DNA of 56,693 bases from Planotetraspora mira (GTDB taxonomy: Bacteria; Actinomycetota; Actinomycetes; Streptosporangiales; Streptosporangiaceae), in assembly GCF_016863275.1 (NCBI RefSeq), contig NZ_BOOO01000053.1, forward strand, positions 1 through 56,693, in the 5' to 3' direction. This document shows positions 16,456 through 24,297 of the stretch, one piece after another. Made by a program: the position numbers and the translations under genes. How positions within the stretch are numbered: position 1 is the stretch's first letter; the number at the start of each line of letters is the position of its first letter. The notes under the pieces were generated by a model that did no database searches, was not told the DNA's origin, and was given only the letters and a program-made list of their open reading frames with translations.

Positions 16456-16692
16456 CGTCCATACAGTCCCTCCAGGACTGAACCACTGCAGGCTGCCAAG
16501 GACAGGGATCGTGCGATCGCTGACGCAAGGGGCGAGATCGTCAGACAAGGACTCGGTGCGAAGCATGGCGACCGGGATGATCCGCCCCTCGCCGAAGCCA
16601 AGATCAACTGATCTGGCACGCGAGTGAGAAACAGCCCCAACAACAATCAAAGCCCGGGTTGGGAAATGTTCCCTGACCTGGGCCCTCGCTCG

Positions 16693-16737
16693 TGGAGCGG
16701 GTGACGGGAATCGAACCCGCGCTGTCAGCTTGGGAAG
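16693..16737 (-). other. 3' half of tRNA-Gly(CCC): putative attachment-site core
   Basis: Reading leftwards, the 45 bp hold the anticodon loop CTTCCCAAG (CCC anticodon), the 3' side of the anticodon stem, the complete T arm (GCGGGTTCGATTCCCGT) and the 3' acceptor strand ending CACCCGCTCCA. The D arm and 5' acceptor strand are missing to the right, where unrelated DNA follows. Tyrosine integrases of actinobacterial elements use exactly this 3' segment as att core. The polarity implies that the element lies to the right and the original chromosome to the left. A complete tRNA copy should mark the other end, but none is in the window. Confidence 0.75.
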
Positions 16738-16893
16738 TCTTCCAACAGCATGCATGCTGAGCTGCAAAAACGCTGACCTGGGCATAGGTGGGTCGAGTGA
16801 CCGTGGGTCCCCGTGATTCCCCGCTGCTGGCCGACCGTACGGGCACGCAACGGGCACGGCGCAGGCTCCGGTGATCTCCTTTGTGTGCCTTCA

Positions 16894-17027
16894 CTACTGA
16901 GGGAGCGTGGTCCGTTCGTGGTGGGTCCTGAAGTCGAAGAAGCGCAGACCGTCCACCGCTGTGTCGTTAGCGACCTCTTCTGCGGTCCACGGATGGTCGG
17001 AGTAGTCGTCGAGTTTGCCAAACGATC
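16894..17027 (-). pseudogene. Orphan C-terminal gene fragment
   Basis: A minus-strand frame with no start codon reads FGKLDDYSDHPWTAEEVAND then TAVDGLRFFDFRTHHERTTL, and stops at 16894. The composition is protein-like and the stop looks natural, but an upstream TAA near 17028 cuts it to about 43 codons. I do not recognise the family. It lies between the attachment core and the recombinase remnant and is probably leftover DNA from the mobile element. Confidence 0.35.
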
Positions 17028-17055
17028 TTTATGTGTGGATCGTGCTGACCTGGGC

Positions 17056-17322
17056 CTTCACGTCGCGAACACGTTCGTGACGTGAGTCGGCTTCTTGGCA
17101 TGCGCCCGTGACGGGCTTGGTGAGATCCTCTTGGCTCTGGAGCGATCGTCAGCAGCCGCTGAACGCACCCTGCTGTAGGGGTATCGCCGAGATGCCCGTC
17201 AAAGGGGCGACGAGTTGATCTTGAAGTCCTGAGCCTCCCGGCTACTCGGCACTGTCGATCGCGTCGTCATCGGCGAGTTCGGTGGCAGCACCGGGGCCCT
17301 TCCAGCGGTGGGCGGCATGGGA
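17056..17322. other. Non-coding junction DNA
   Basis: Between the last direct repeat and the recombinase remnant no gene, RNA or strong repeat was seen. Confidence 0.35.
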
Positions 17323-18030
17323 TCACTGGGTGTCTCCGTTCCGGGCCTGTGCGAGCAGCTGGGCGACCACGTCATGGGAACCGTCCTCGGACTGGCGGGC
17401 CAGATTGTCCAGCACGCTGTCGCCGTCGAGGACCTGTGTGGTGAGCCGTTCCATCCGTTCCGGGTCAGTGCCGCTGCCGGGACCGGTGATGTGGGCACGG
17501 ACCGGGCGGCGGGGGCCGACGTGTGCACCTTCGGACGCGGCGGCTTCCTCGGCTTCGGCGAGCGCCCGGTACAGCGAAGCAACCGAGGGGTGGCGCCCCG
17601 CGTTCTTGCCCGTCTTGATGGTGAGCTTCTTCGCGATGTCGGGGACGGGGACGCCCTTGTTCTTCAGGGCGACGGCGAAGGTGAGCATGTCGTCGCCGAT
17701 GACCTTGGGGCGTCCGCCGTGGTTACCCTTGGCGGCGGCGGTCTGCTGGCCCTCCAGGGTTTTCTCGCGGATGTAGTTGCGGTCGAACTGCGCGGCGACG
17801 GCGAGCACGGCGAAGAACATCGCGCCCATGCCGTTGGGGTCGTAGATGCCGGTGAGCGGGCCGGTGAGGAGTTCGAGCTGGACGCCGGCGTCCTGGAGCT
17901 GGCCGGAGAGGGTCATCAGCTCGGCGGCGTTGCGGGCGAGGCGCTTGAGTTCGTGGACGGTGAGGATGACCTCCTGGTCGGTGGCGGCCTCCTAGATGTC
18001 GTACGCCAGCTTCAGCGCCTTCTCCAGCCG
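17323..18030 (-). pseudogene. Serine recombinase (resolvase/invertase family), broken
   Basis: The minus frame shows the middle of a serine recombinase: VILTVHELKRLARNAAEL, LLTGPLTGIYDPNGMGAMFF, AQFDRNYIREKTLEGQQTA and GNHGGRPKVIGDD, then a DNA-binding tail with VPDIAKKLTIKTGKNAGRHPS VASLYRAL. The N-terminal part with the catalytic Ser is missing: homology starts abruptly at RLEKALKLAYDI near 18030, directly followed by an in-frame TAG at 17992-17994. It would have catalysed site-specific recombination but cannot do so as read. It lies just inside the tRNA attachment core. Confidence 0.85.
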
Positions 18031-18150
18031 CGGCGGCCGGCAGTGCCTCGACGGGCGGGCCGTCCATTTGTGAGAGCGCCCTTGCGTCACGCGGATGCGA
18101 CGGCCTGGTTCCGCGTGACCGCGCCGGACGTGGCACCCCCGTGCTCGGTG

Positions 18151-18441
18151 TCAGGCGCGCCGGGCGGCCCTGACAGGGCGTTCGGTGCGTACCGTCAGGT
18201 CATCGCGGCGCAGGATGCTGTGCGGGCTGCTGGTGTCGAGGAGTTGGTCGAGCGCAGCGAGGTCTTCGGGGGTGAGCCTGTCGGCGATGACGCTGCGGAT
18301 GCGCTGCACGACGCCGACGGCGTAGCAGCCGATTGCCTCGCTGCGGTCACCTTCGATGTTGACGGCGATAGTGCGTTCGCCCTCTATGGTGAAGCCGGCG
18401 GCGGTCAGCATCGGGCCCCAGTCGGCGCCGCGGTGGGGCAT
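18151..18441 (-). pseudogene. C-terminal fragment of a SAM-dependent methyltransferase
   Basis: The 96 codons read PHRGADWGPMLTAAGFTIEG, ERTIAVNIEGD, YAVGVVQRIRSVIADRLTPE, LAALDQLLDT and LRRDDLTVRTERPVRAARRA. This matches the usual C-terminal region of actinobacterial class I methyltransferases. The SAM-binding N-terminal domain (DLGCGxG) is absent; upstream sequence is unrelated and contains repeat copy B. It is a remnant, not a functional gene. Confidence 0.65.
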
Positions 18442-18829
18442 GTGTTCGGCTTGGCGGCGGTCGGCCGCGGCATGGACGCGCTCTTCGAGGCCGGGCCGGT
18501 CCGCAGGTGATCATTGGACGCCAACGGTCACAGCCGGGCTTGCGGCGGCGGAGACGGGCTGCTGGGCTCGCCTGGGTCGATGGCGGGCGGGATGGGCACC
18601 CCACCCCAGTCACCCCACAATCCGGGCATCAGCATGCGACGCCCGATCATCATCCCGATGCTCTGATCGCTTGGCCGGACAAGCGCGAGCCTCGGGGCGA
18701 ACATGGGGTGCGCCGTGCAGTACGGCAAAGCAGCTCTCGTGTCGTGACGAGTTACGGGGTGCGGTCACCTGAACCCCATTTTTCGCGCCAGGTCGCCCAT
18801 GTAGGCGCCACATTGCGCCTAATGCTGTC
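18442..18829. other. Gene-free stretch containing repeat copy B
   Basis: About 390 bp between the methyltransferase fragment and the Mrr-type nuclease stop codon. It holds the second 84-bp repeat (18509-18592). No supported gene; the remaining frames are chance ORFs. Confidence 0.45.
18509..18592. repeat. 84-bp dispersed repeat, copy B
   Basis: Begins GATCATTGGACGCCAACG and ends TGGCGGGCGGGA. Same length and orientation as copy A at 13715-13798. It lies immediately upstream of the broken methyltransferase fragment. Confidence 0.7.
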
Positions 18830-20407
18830 TCAAGGCTTCTTCTTTCCGCGGGGAACGATCCGTGCGGGGATGTCGTGTTGGTGACATAGGGAAAGCAGTC
18901 CGGCACCGTCGATGAGGTTGAGGGGTTTCCCATTGGCGAACTTGTAGCTATCAGGCCCATACCCGGACGTCGTGATCATGATCCCCTTGGTCGCACCCTC
19001 GTGCTGGACGGTGCCCCACAGGTCACGAACGTGCGTGGGTTCCACGGTTTTCGTGTAGAGCTTCGCTTGCACGATGAACTTCCCGCCCTTGATCGGATGC
19101 GGATCGTAGGCCACGCAGTCGACGCCGCCATCGCCGCGGGCCTGATAGAGCTTGGTGTCGAAGCCCATTTTGGTGAATAGGTTCTGGATGAACGCTTCGA
19201 ATTCCTTGGGGGTGAGGTCGAGCAGGTTGGGGCGTTTATCGATGCCGGAGATGATGTCGACTGGGTCGACGATCCGGGGGTCGGCCATGCTGAAAGGCAT
19301 GACCGGCTCGACGGGGATGAGCTCGTCGGGGTGTGGAGATACGTCTGCGAAAAAGTGCCGACGGATACATTCGACAGGCTTGAATTTTGGCTCGTCGAGT
19401 ACCAGTGCGGCGAACTGATCTCTGGTCGCCCGCATGGTGATCAGGTGTGGCTCTATGCGCTGGCCTGTTACGGGATCGACAGCGTGGACACGGCCGTTGA
19501 ACACAATCGTGGTGATCAGCCGACCGGGATCGGCGTCAAACACCTCACGGAGGGTGCGGAGGGCGATCTGCGCTATGACGCGTTGGTAGATCTGACCGAT
19601 CTCCTGCGTCTGGCGCGGCACCGGCTCGACAACCTTGCGCGTCTTGATGTGCTTGTAGAGCCGCGTCTCAGGAACGACGTCCGGTGGAGGCAGGTACCAC
19701 TCAACGGCGAGCAGTGATGACTCTGGGACGTAGCCCGACTTCCGCTCGACAGGGAAATCGTGCGGATATGGGGAGGCACGCAAGACCAAGTCCATGTACT
19801 TGCTGACCGCGTGGCGATCTCCGGACTGCAGCCCCGTCTCCACCGCATCGAGGTGGGCGTTGTACGTCGCGGCCGATCGCTCAGCTTCGTCAACCGTTTG
19901 CTGGTGAGAGCGGCGGGCGTCGATTACCTGCTTCTGCCGCTGGGTTTCGCGGCGCTGGTGATCGGCTTGTGCCCGGGCGAAGTCGGCCTCGGCTTGCCGT
20001 AGGGCGGCCTCATACCGCTGAGCACCTCCCAGTCGTTTCATCAGCGGCCCTGGAGGAGCCGGCGCGAACGTCTCCCATGAGGGTGACGGTTCAGAAGTCG
20101 CTAATCGGCCCAGAGCGAGAGGCGGGACTTCTGGTCGGCGACGTAGCGAGTCGATGCGGACGCTCGGATCCCGGTGGAGGGAGGAGCGCAAGATGCCCTC
20201 GAGTTCGTCGATGCGCGCTTCGACCTGGCGAGTTCGGTCAGCCGCCTCGGTGTCCCGCGCTGTCGCCTCCACCTGGAGGCGCTCCCGCTCGCGCGCCTTG
20301 CGTATCCGTTCTCGCCTCTGCCGGTCCTGCTCGTCCGCGCGTTGTTGCCTGCGCTGTTCGGCTTCCCGGTCACGGTAGGACCCCGACGAACCAGAACCTC
20401 GTGCCAC
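18830..20407 (-). CDS. Mrr-type restriction endonuclease with coiled-coil N-terminus
   Basis: A 525-residue protein. Residues 1-100 are a strongly charged coiled coil (repeated REAEQRRQQ and RIRKARERERLQVE), with a second Gln/Arg-rich helix around 150-210. The last 130 residues form an Mrr_cat domain of the PD-(D/E)xK fold: LTPKEFEAFIQNLFTKMGFD, the catalytic core DGGVDCVAYD followed by KFIVQAKLYTK (D-x-n-Q-x-K), then GIMITTSGYGPDSYKFA and LNLIDGAGLL. Mrr-like enzymes are nucleases, often cutting modified or foreign DNA. GTG 20407 was chosen for its GAGG ribosome site. It is next to the conjugation module; no methyltransferase partner is present. Confidence 0.85.
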   Translation of the reverse strand: MARGSGSSGSYRDREAEQRRQQRADEQDRQRRERIRKARERERLQVEATARDTEAADRTRQVEARIDELEGILRSSLHRDPSVRIDSLRRRPEVPPLALGRLATSEPSPSWETFAPAPPGPLMKRLGGAQRYEAALRQAEADFARAQADHQRRETQRQKQVIDARRSHQQTVDEAERSAATYNAHLDAVETGLQSGDRHAVSKYMDLVLRASPYPHDFPVERKSGYVPESSLLAVEWYLPPPDVVPETRLYKHIKTRKVVEPVPRQTQEIGQIYQRVIAQIALRTLREVFDADPGRLITTIVFNGRVHAVDPVTGQRIEPHLITMRATRDQFAALVLDEPKFKPVECIRRHFFADVSPHPDELIPVEPVMPFSMADPRIVDPVDIISGIDKRPNLLDLTPKEFEAFIQNLFTKMGFDTKLYQARGDGGVDCVAYDPHPIKGGKFIVQAKLYTKTVEPTHVRDLWGTVQHEGATKGIMITTSGYGPDSYKFANGKPLNLIDGAGLLSLCHQHDIPARIVPRGKKKP

Positions 20408-20597
20408 TCCGCACCTCGCTGAACTCGTCGAACCTACGGGGCACCGATGTGAACGTAACCCGGACGGTGACCGCAGACAACGCAACGAAATAGCAGCGTT
20501 TCCAGCCGACTTCCCTCGCGACCGTGCCGGTCGAGGTCGACACCGCCTGTCTCGCCGTTCTCGCCGGTTCCACCAGGGAAGTTGTTCTCTTTACGCG

Positions 20598-20819
20598 CTA
20601 CAACGAGGTCGACATCGGCAGGTCAATCCCGAGTAGCTTCAGCAACTCTGCCGTTGGGACCAGGTAGGCCACGCCTACGCGGATGATTCGGCACGGGAAG
20701 TCGCCCTTCTTAGCCAGCTCATACGCCTTGGTCCGGCCGATGCCAAGAGCTCGAGCGGCCGTGAGCAGGTCGATGGTGGCCGGTAGATGCTGCAACTCCG
20801 CCAGCGTTAGGACCTTCAT
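20598..20819 (-). CDS. Excisionase-like helix-turn-helix protein
   Basis: A 73-residue MerR/Xis-fold DNA-binding protein: TIDLLTAARALGIGRTKAYE followed by LAKKGDFPCRIIRVGVAYLV. It overlaps the stop codon of the upstream hydrolase gene by 4 nt (ATGA), so it is the last gene of a three-gene leftward operon. Such proteins act as recombination-directionality factors or small regulators in integrative elements. No intact integrase is visible in the window to pair with it. Confidence 0.85.
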   Translation of the reverse strand: MKVLTLAELQHLPATIDLLTAARALGIGRTKAYELAKKGDFPCRIIRVGVAYLVPTAELLKLLGIDLPMSTSL

Positions 20820-21733
20820 CTCTTCTCCAAGTAGCTAGCCGGCCGAGTGAATCCGACCACGTCAGAACGAGAGGCGTAAGACGCGTACCGCACCACGTCG
20901 CCGGTACGCGGCGCGTGAATCATCTGACCGGCCCCGACGACCACACCGACATGCCCGGGCCCTGCGGACTGCGGATGCATGAAGACCAGGTCGCCTGCCT
21001 GCTCCTGACCACGAGCAATCGACGGACCACGACGCCACTGATCAGCGGCCACGCGCGGAATGGCGATCCCGGCGTACTGATAAGCACGCATCGTCAGGCC
21101 GGAGCAGTCGAATGAGCCTGGCCCCTCAGCACCCCACGCGTACGGCTTGCCGAGTTGCATCCGCGCATACGCCATGACCCGCCCCGCGACGGCACCAGGC
21201 ATGACAGGGAACGAGCAGAACTCCTCCCCCACAGGCTCGGATGAATACTCGCGGGCGAACCCGAGCACACGACGCACGTACCAGTCCGCATGGTTGTAAC
21301 GCCAGATCGCGCGATACAGATCGGCTGGTGCACCGCTCGCCTTCAGGTACCGCGCCGCCGAGGGAATCGCGTCAGCCGGATCGTAGACATCGACTTGGCC
21401 GTCGCCATTACCGTCTACGCCGTAAGACAGCCAGGTCGAGCCGAGGAACTGCATCGGCCCCATCGCGCCCGCGGCGTTGGCACCAGCGCGGATCCCCACA
21501 GCGGCACCACGCCCGTGGTCGCTCTCGGCCTTCCCTACCCCTGCCAGCACCGCCCACGGGATGCCGTAAGCATCCCCGGCCTGCCGATACAGATGCAGGT
21601 AGTCAGGTGGGATGCCCTCCGGCCGGCCACGACCGCAGCCCGACGAGCCCCCCATTGCCGTGAACCCGAGGATCAGCCCGAGGGGCAATCCGATCGCAAC
21701 GCACACGGCTGCCACGATCAGCCGCGTGGTCAC
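20816..21733 (-). CDS. Lytic transglycosylase / NlpC-P60 cell-wall hydrolase
   Basis: A 305-residue exported enzyme. An N-terminal membrane anchor (LIVAAVCVAIGLPLGLILGF) is followed by an SLT-type lytic transglycosylase domain (about 50-150: GVGKAESDHGRG with catalytic Glu, AMGPMQFLGSTWLSYGVDGN and AARYLKASG). The C-terminal NlpC/P60 peptidase domain (about 185-300) has the Cys nucleophile in GSFDCSGLTMRAYQYAGI and the His in GPGHVGVVVGAG. The pair cleaves glycan strands and stem peptides to let a secretion channel through the cell wall, like VirB1/VirB1-NlpC proteins of Gram-positive type IV systems. It is divergent from the conjugation operon. Confidence 0.92.
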   Translation of the reverse strand: MTTRLIVAAVCVAIGLPLGLILGFTAMGGSSGCGRGRPEGIPPDYLHLYRQAGDAYGIPWAVLAGVGKAESDHGRGAAVGIRAGANAAGAMGPMQFLGSTWLSYGVDGNGDGQVDVYDPADAIPSAARYLKASGAPADLYRAIWRYNHADWYVRRVLGFAREYSSEPVGEEFCSFPVMPGAVAGRVMAYARMQLGKPYAWGAEGPGSFDCSGLTMRAYQYAGIAIPRVAADQWRRGPSIARGQEQAGDLVFMHPQSAGPGHVGVVVGAGQMIHAPRTGDVVRYASYASRSDVVGFTRPASYLEKR

Positions 21734-21748
21734 CGGGAACGGCCAGGC

Positions 21749-22024
21749 TCAGAGCTCCTGCGCCCGCTCCCGGGCGTGCTGTGTTGCAAGTCGTCCGGCA
21801 CCTGGATTGGTCTGTTCATGTTCCGTGCCCCCCGCGATCGGATGGGGCTGTCGCAGCACGTCGAGCACCGCGCTCCAGGAGTACCGATAGTCCTTGCCGG
21901 TCCGCAGCGCCGGAATCTGACCGGCGTTCGCCATCCGCCGGACAGTCTGAGCAGACAGTCCTAGCTTGGAAGCGAGCTCCTTGGTGGTCAGCACGTCCGG
22001 ATCACGGCCGAGCGGCTCGGTCAT
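21749..22024 (-). CDS. Helix-turn-helix (MerR/excisionase-type) regulator
   Basis: A 91-residue DNA-binding protein: VLTTKELASKLGLSAQTVRR then MANAGQIPALRTGKDYRYSW, a classic MerR-like winged helix, with a polar tail. It is the first gene of the leftward operon and is separated by a 193-bp divergent promoter region from the conjugation operon. It is a candidate for binding the 25-bp palindrome at 22150-22174 (inference from position). Confidence 0.85.
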   Translation of the reverse strand: MTEPLGRDPDVLTTKELASKLGLSAQTVRRMANAGQIPALRTGKDYRYSWSAVLDVLRQPHPIAGGTEHEQTNPGAGRLATQHARERAQEL

Positions 22025-22129
22025 CGGTCACTCCTTGTAGTCAGCGGTCCCCTGGATAAGTCTCCCCCACGCGACTGCGATAGCGCGCCTTGTGAATGCT
22101 TGAAGTTGGATGCAGCCGTTTGAGACTGC

Positions 22130-22174
22130 TTGCGCTCTGGAACGTACCCACGTAGCGTGACGATCACGCTACGT
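22130..22174 (+). promoter_or_regulatory. Conjugation-operon promoter with 25-bp palindromic operator
   Basis: ACGTAGCGTGA-CGA-TCACGCTACGT (22150-22174) is a perfect inverted repeat with 11-bp arms. A TTGCGC (-35, 22130-22135) and a TAGCGT (-10, 22153-22158) with 17-bp spacing place the -10 inside the palindrome, which suggests repression by direct occlusion. Confidence 0.65.
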
Positions 22175-22217
22175 AATGCAACTGTCCGAGACGGGACGAC
22201 AGCGGGGAGCGCACCTA

Positions 22218-22508
22218 ATGCTGATCAGCGCAGTTCTCGACATGGCTCAAGCGGTTCCGGTCCCGAATCCCCGACCGCTCGCACCGCCAGGCCTCGACAA
22301 GCCGATCAATACGATCCTCGCCTGGGCCAAGTGGGGAGTGATCGTCGCCGGCGTTGCCGGCCTGTTCATCTGCGGCGCACAGATGGCCATCGGCCGGAAG
22401 AACCGCTCCTCATTCGCGGCCGATGGAGCGTCCGGCATCCCGTGGGTGCTCGGCGGGCTGAGCCTGGCCGCGACCGCGTCCGGCATCGTCGGGATGTTCC
22501 TGCGGTGA
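22218..22508 (+). CDS. Small pilin/VirB2-like membrane protein of the conjugation operon
   Basis: A 96-residue protein with two hydrophobic helices: AWAKWGVIVAGVAGLFICGA followed by MAIGRKN, and WVLGGLSLAATASGIVGMFL at the C-terminus. Size, topology and position at the head of the operon match the small integral membrane proteins that open actinobacterial type IV secretion clusters. ATG 22218 follows GGGGAGCG. It overlaps the next gene by 4 nt (GTGA). The exact role (pilin-like subunit versus channel component) is inferred. Confidence 0.75.
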   Translation: MLISAVLDMAQAVPVPNPRPLAPPGLDKPINTILAWAKWGVIVAGVAGLFICGAQMAIGRKNRSSFAADGASGIPWVLGGLSLAATASGIVGMFLR

Positions 22509-23110
22509 GGGTCATTCTTCTCGCGCTCGCTCTGGTGGCCGGATGCGCGACCCAGACCCCACCCCCGGCACCGCAACCACGGCTGACGTGGCAGGATTTC
22601 CACGGCATACGGCTACCGCTGTCGAGCACCGATGGCCCGCGGACACTCGACAATGACCGAGCCGAAGGCTTCGCCCACACACAACAGGGTGCTCTCCTCG
22701 CCGCGCTGCACATCGCCGTGCGGGCAAGCTCGCACTGGGGCCCAGCGGTGTTCGAGCCGACCATCACCGAGCAGGTGACCGGCCCCGACGCCGACCAGCT
22801 TCTCGAAAAATCGCGCACCCAATACGAGGAAAGCAGGCAGGAGGCCGGACTTCCTCCGGGCAGCCCGCTCGGCAAAGCTTTCGTGGAAGAGGAGGCCTAC
22901 CGCTGGCAAACCTACACCCCTGATGCGGCCACCGTGGACATCGTCAGTGCCGGGCCCGACCCGCGAGGAACCACTGTCCGTGCCACGACTCGAGTGCAGG
23001 TCGTCTGGCAGGACGGCGACTGGCGCGTGGTGGCGCCGCTCGGCGGTGACTGGGGCAATGCGGCCACCGAGCTCAAGTCTCTCGACGGCTACACCCGCTT
23101 CGAAGGGTGA
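22505..23110 (+). CDS. Conjugation-operon lipoprotein
   Basis: A 201-residue exported lipoprotein: the signal MRVILLALALVAGC has a lipobox ending at Cys14, followed by a Pro-rich stretch. The rest is an alpha/beta domain with FAHTQQGALLAALHIAVRAS and VRATTRVQVVWQDGDWRVVA, the latter resembling the NTF2-like/VirB8-TcpC-type fold of T4SS accessory proteins. GTG 22505 overlaps the upstream stop. It is likely an extracellular scaffold of the channel; the family assignment below that level is uncertain. Confidence 0.75.
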   Translation: MRVILLALALVAGCATQTPPPAPQPRLTWQDFHGIRLPLSSTDGPRTLDNDRAEGFAHTQQGALLAALHIAVRASSHWGPAVFEPTITEQVTGPDADQLLEKSRTQYEESRQEAGLPPGSPLGKAFVEEEAYRWQTYTPDAATVDIVSAGPDPRGTTVRATTRVQVVWQDGDWRVVAPLGGDWGNAATELKSLDGYTRFEG

Positions 23111-24297
23111 TCCCCATGTCATGCGACAGCTTGATCTCTCCATCCTGCTCGGTCAGCGAATATGTCGTGGGCAAGATGGTCGAGGGCGCCGCCAGCGGGG
23201 TGCTCGGTGAGATCGCCAAGGCCATCCAGGACGGCGTCGCCTGGGTGGTCGGCAACACCGTCTCCTGGTGGGTGAGGGTGCCCTCCCCCGACATCGCAGG
23301 TGAGTCCGCCGTCGATCGCCTTCACCAATGGACCTTGCCGATCGCAGCAGCGGTAGCCGTACTCGGCCTGATCAGCGCGGGCGGCAAGATGGCGCTGACC
23401 CGCAAGGCAAGCCCGCTCGTCGATGTCGGCTCAGGCCTGGTCATCATGGCGGTCACCTCGACAATCGGGGTGCTCACCGCCTCGATGCTCGTCAAAGCCG
23501 GCGATGCGTGGTCCAACTGGGTGCTCGACATGTCCGCACAGGGCGGCTTCGGTAAGCGCCTGACCGAGATCCTCAGCTTGAACGCCGCCGCCCCCGGCGT
23601 CGTGATCGTGCTCGGCATCATCGCGATCCTGGTCGGCGCCATCCAGGCCGTGCTCATGCTCTTCCGCGAGGCGGCGCTCGTCGTCCTCGCCGGGCTACTC
23701 CCCCTCGCCGCTGCCGGCACGATGACCGCGCTCACCAAGCCCTGGTTCCGCAAGCTGACCGGCTGGATGCTCGCCCTCATTTTCTACAAACCGGCTGCTG
23801 CGGCCGTGTACGCGACAACGTTCACGATGATCGGCGAGGGCAAGGATCCGCGGACGACGCTTATGGGTTTCGCGATGATGCTCCTTTCGCTGATCGCACT
23901 GCCGGTTCTGATGAAGTTCTTCACCTGGACGACGGGCTCGCTCGCGGCGGCTGGCAGCGGTGGCGGCATCCTCGGCGCGAGCGTCACAGGCGCGATGGCG
24001 GTGGGCGCTTTCCGTACCTCTGGATCGGGGTCGGCCGGCGCGAGCAGCCATGCCAGCTTCCTGTCCGGACAACTGGGTGGAGGGAAAGGAGCCAGTGCTT
24101 CGTCGCCTGCTCCTCCGGGTGCCTCCTCCCCCACAGCTCCGACTACGACGAACGCGTCAGGCTCAGCCATGGCCGGCGCCGCGAAGGCCGGCTCAGTCGC
24201 GGGGCCGGCGGGAGCCGCGGCAGCGACCGTGGTCAGCGGCCTGGCCAGCGGAGCGAATACCGCGGCGGGCTCCATACGAGAGGACCGCCAGCGATGA
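23107..24297 (+). CDS. TrbL/VirB6-like polytopic membrane channel protein
   Basis: A 396-residue membrane protein with about six hydrophobic helices between residues 75 and 290 (for example LPIAAAVAVLGLISAGGKMAL, VIVLGIIAILVGAIQAVLML and AALVVLAGLLPLAAAGTM). The conserved KPWFRKLTGWMLALIFYKPA segment is typical of TrbL/VirB6-like proteins in actinobacterial T4SS clusters. The last 110 residues are a low-complexity Gly/Ser/Ala/Pro tail. It probably forms the inner-membrane channel. The GTG start overlaps the preceding stop; ATG 23116 is an alternative. Confidence 0.85.
   Translation: MIPMSCDSLISPSCSVSEYVVGKMVEGAASGVLGEIAKAIQDGVAWVVGNTVSWWVRVPSPDIAGESAVDRLHQWTLPIAAAVAVLGLISAGGKMALTRKASPLVDVGSGLVIMAVTSTIGVLTASMLVKAGDAWSNWVLDMSAQGGFGKRLTEILSLNAAAPGVVIVLGIIAILVGAIQAVLMLFREAALVVLAGLLPLAAAGTMTALTKPWFRKLTGWMLALIFYKPAAAAVYATTFTMIGEGKDPRTTLMGFAMMLLSLIALPVLMKFFTWTTGSLAAAGSGGGILGASVTGAMAVGAFRTSGSGSAGASSHASFLSGQLGGGKGASASSPAPPGASSPTAPTTTNASGSAMAGAAKAGSVAGPAGAAAATVVSGLASGANTAAGSIREDRQR

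Larger units (their letters stand above)
16673..17055. repeat. Three direct repeats CTGACCTGGGC around the attachment site
   Basis: Identical 11-mers CTGACCTGGGC occur at 16673-16683, 16773-16783 and 17045-17055 in the same orientation. The first two are exactly 100 bp apart and bracket the tRNA remnant. They resemble integrase arm-binding sites. A perfect 14-bp palindrome, CAGCATGCATGCTG (16746-16759), lies between the tRNA core and the second copy. Confidence 0.6.

Noticed and set aside
16685-16790. Complete tRNA gene
   Set aside because: The T arm, acceptor 3' strand and anticodon loop are perfect, but no D arm or 5' acceptor strand is present to the right, so it cannot fold as a full tRNA.
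17308-18510. Plus-strand open frame of 400 residues
   Set aside because: It runs antisense through the recombinase remnant and methyltransferase fragment, both recognisable on the minus strand.
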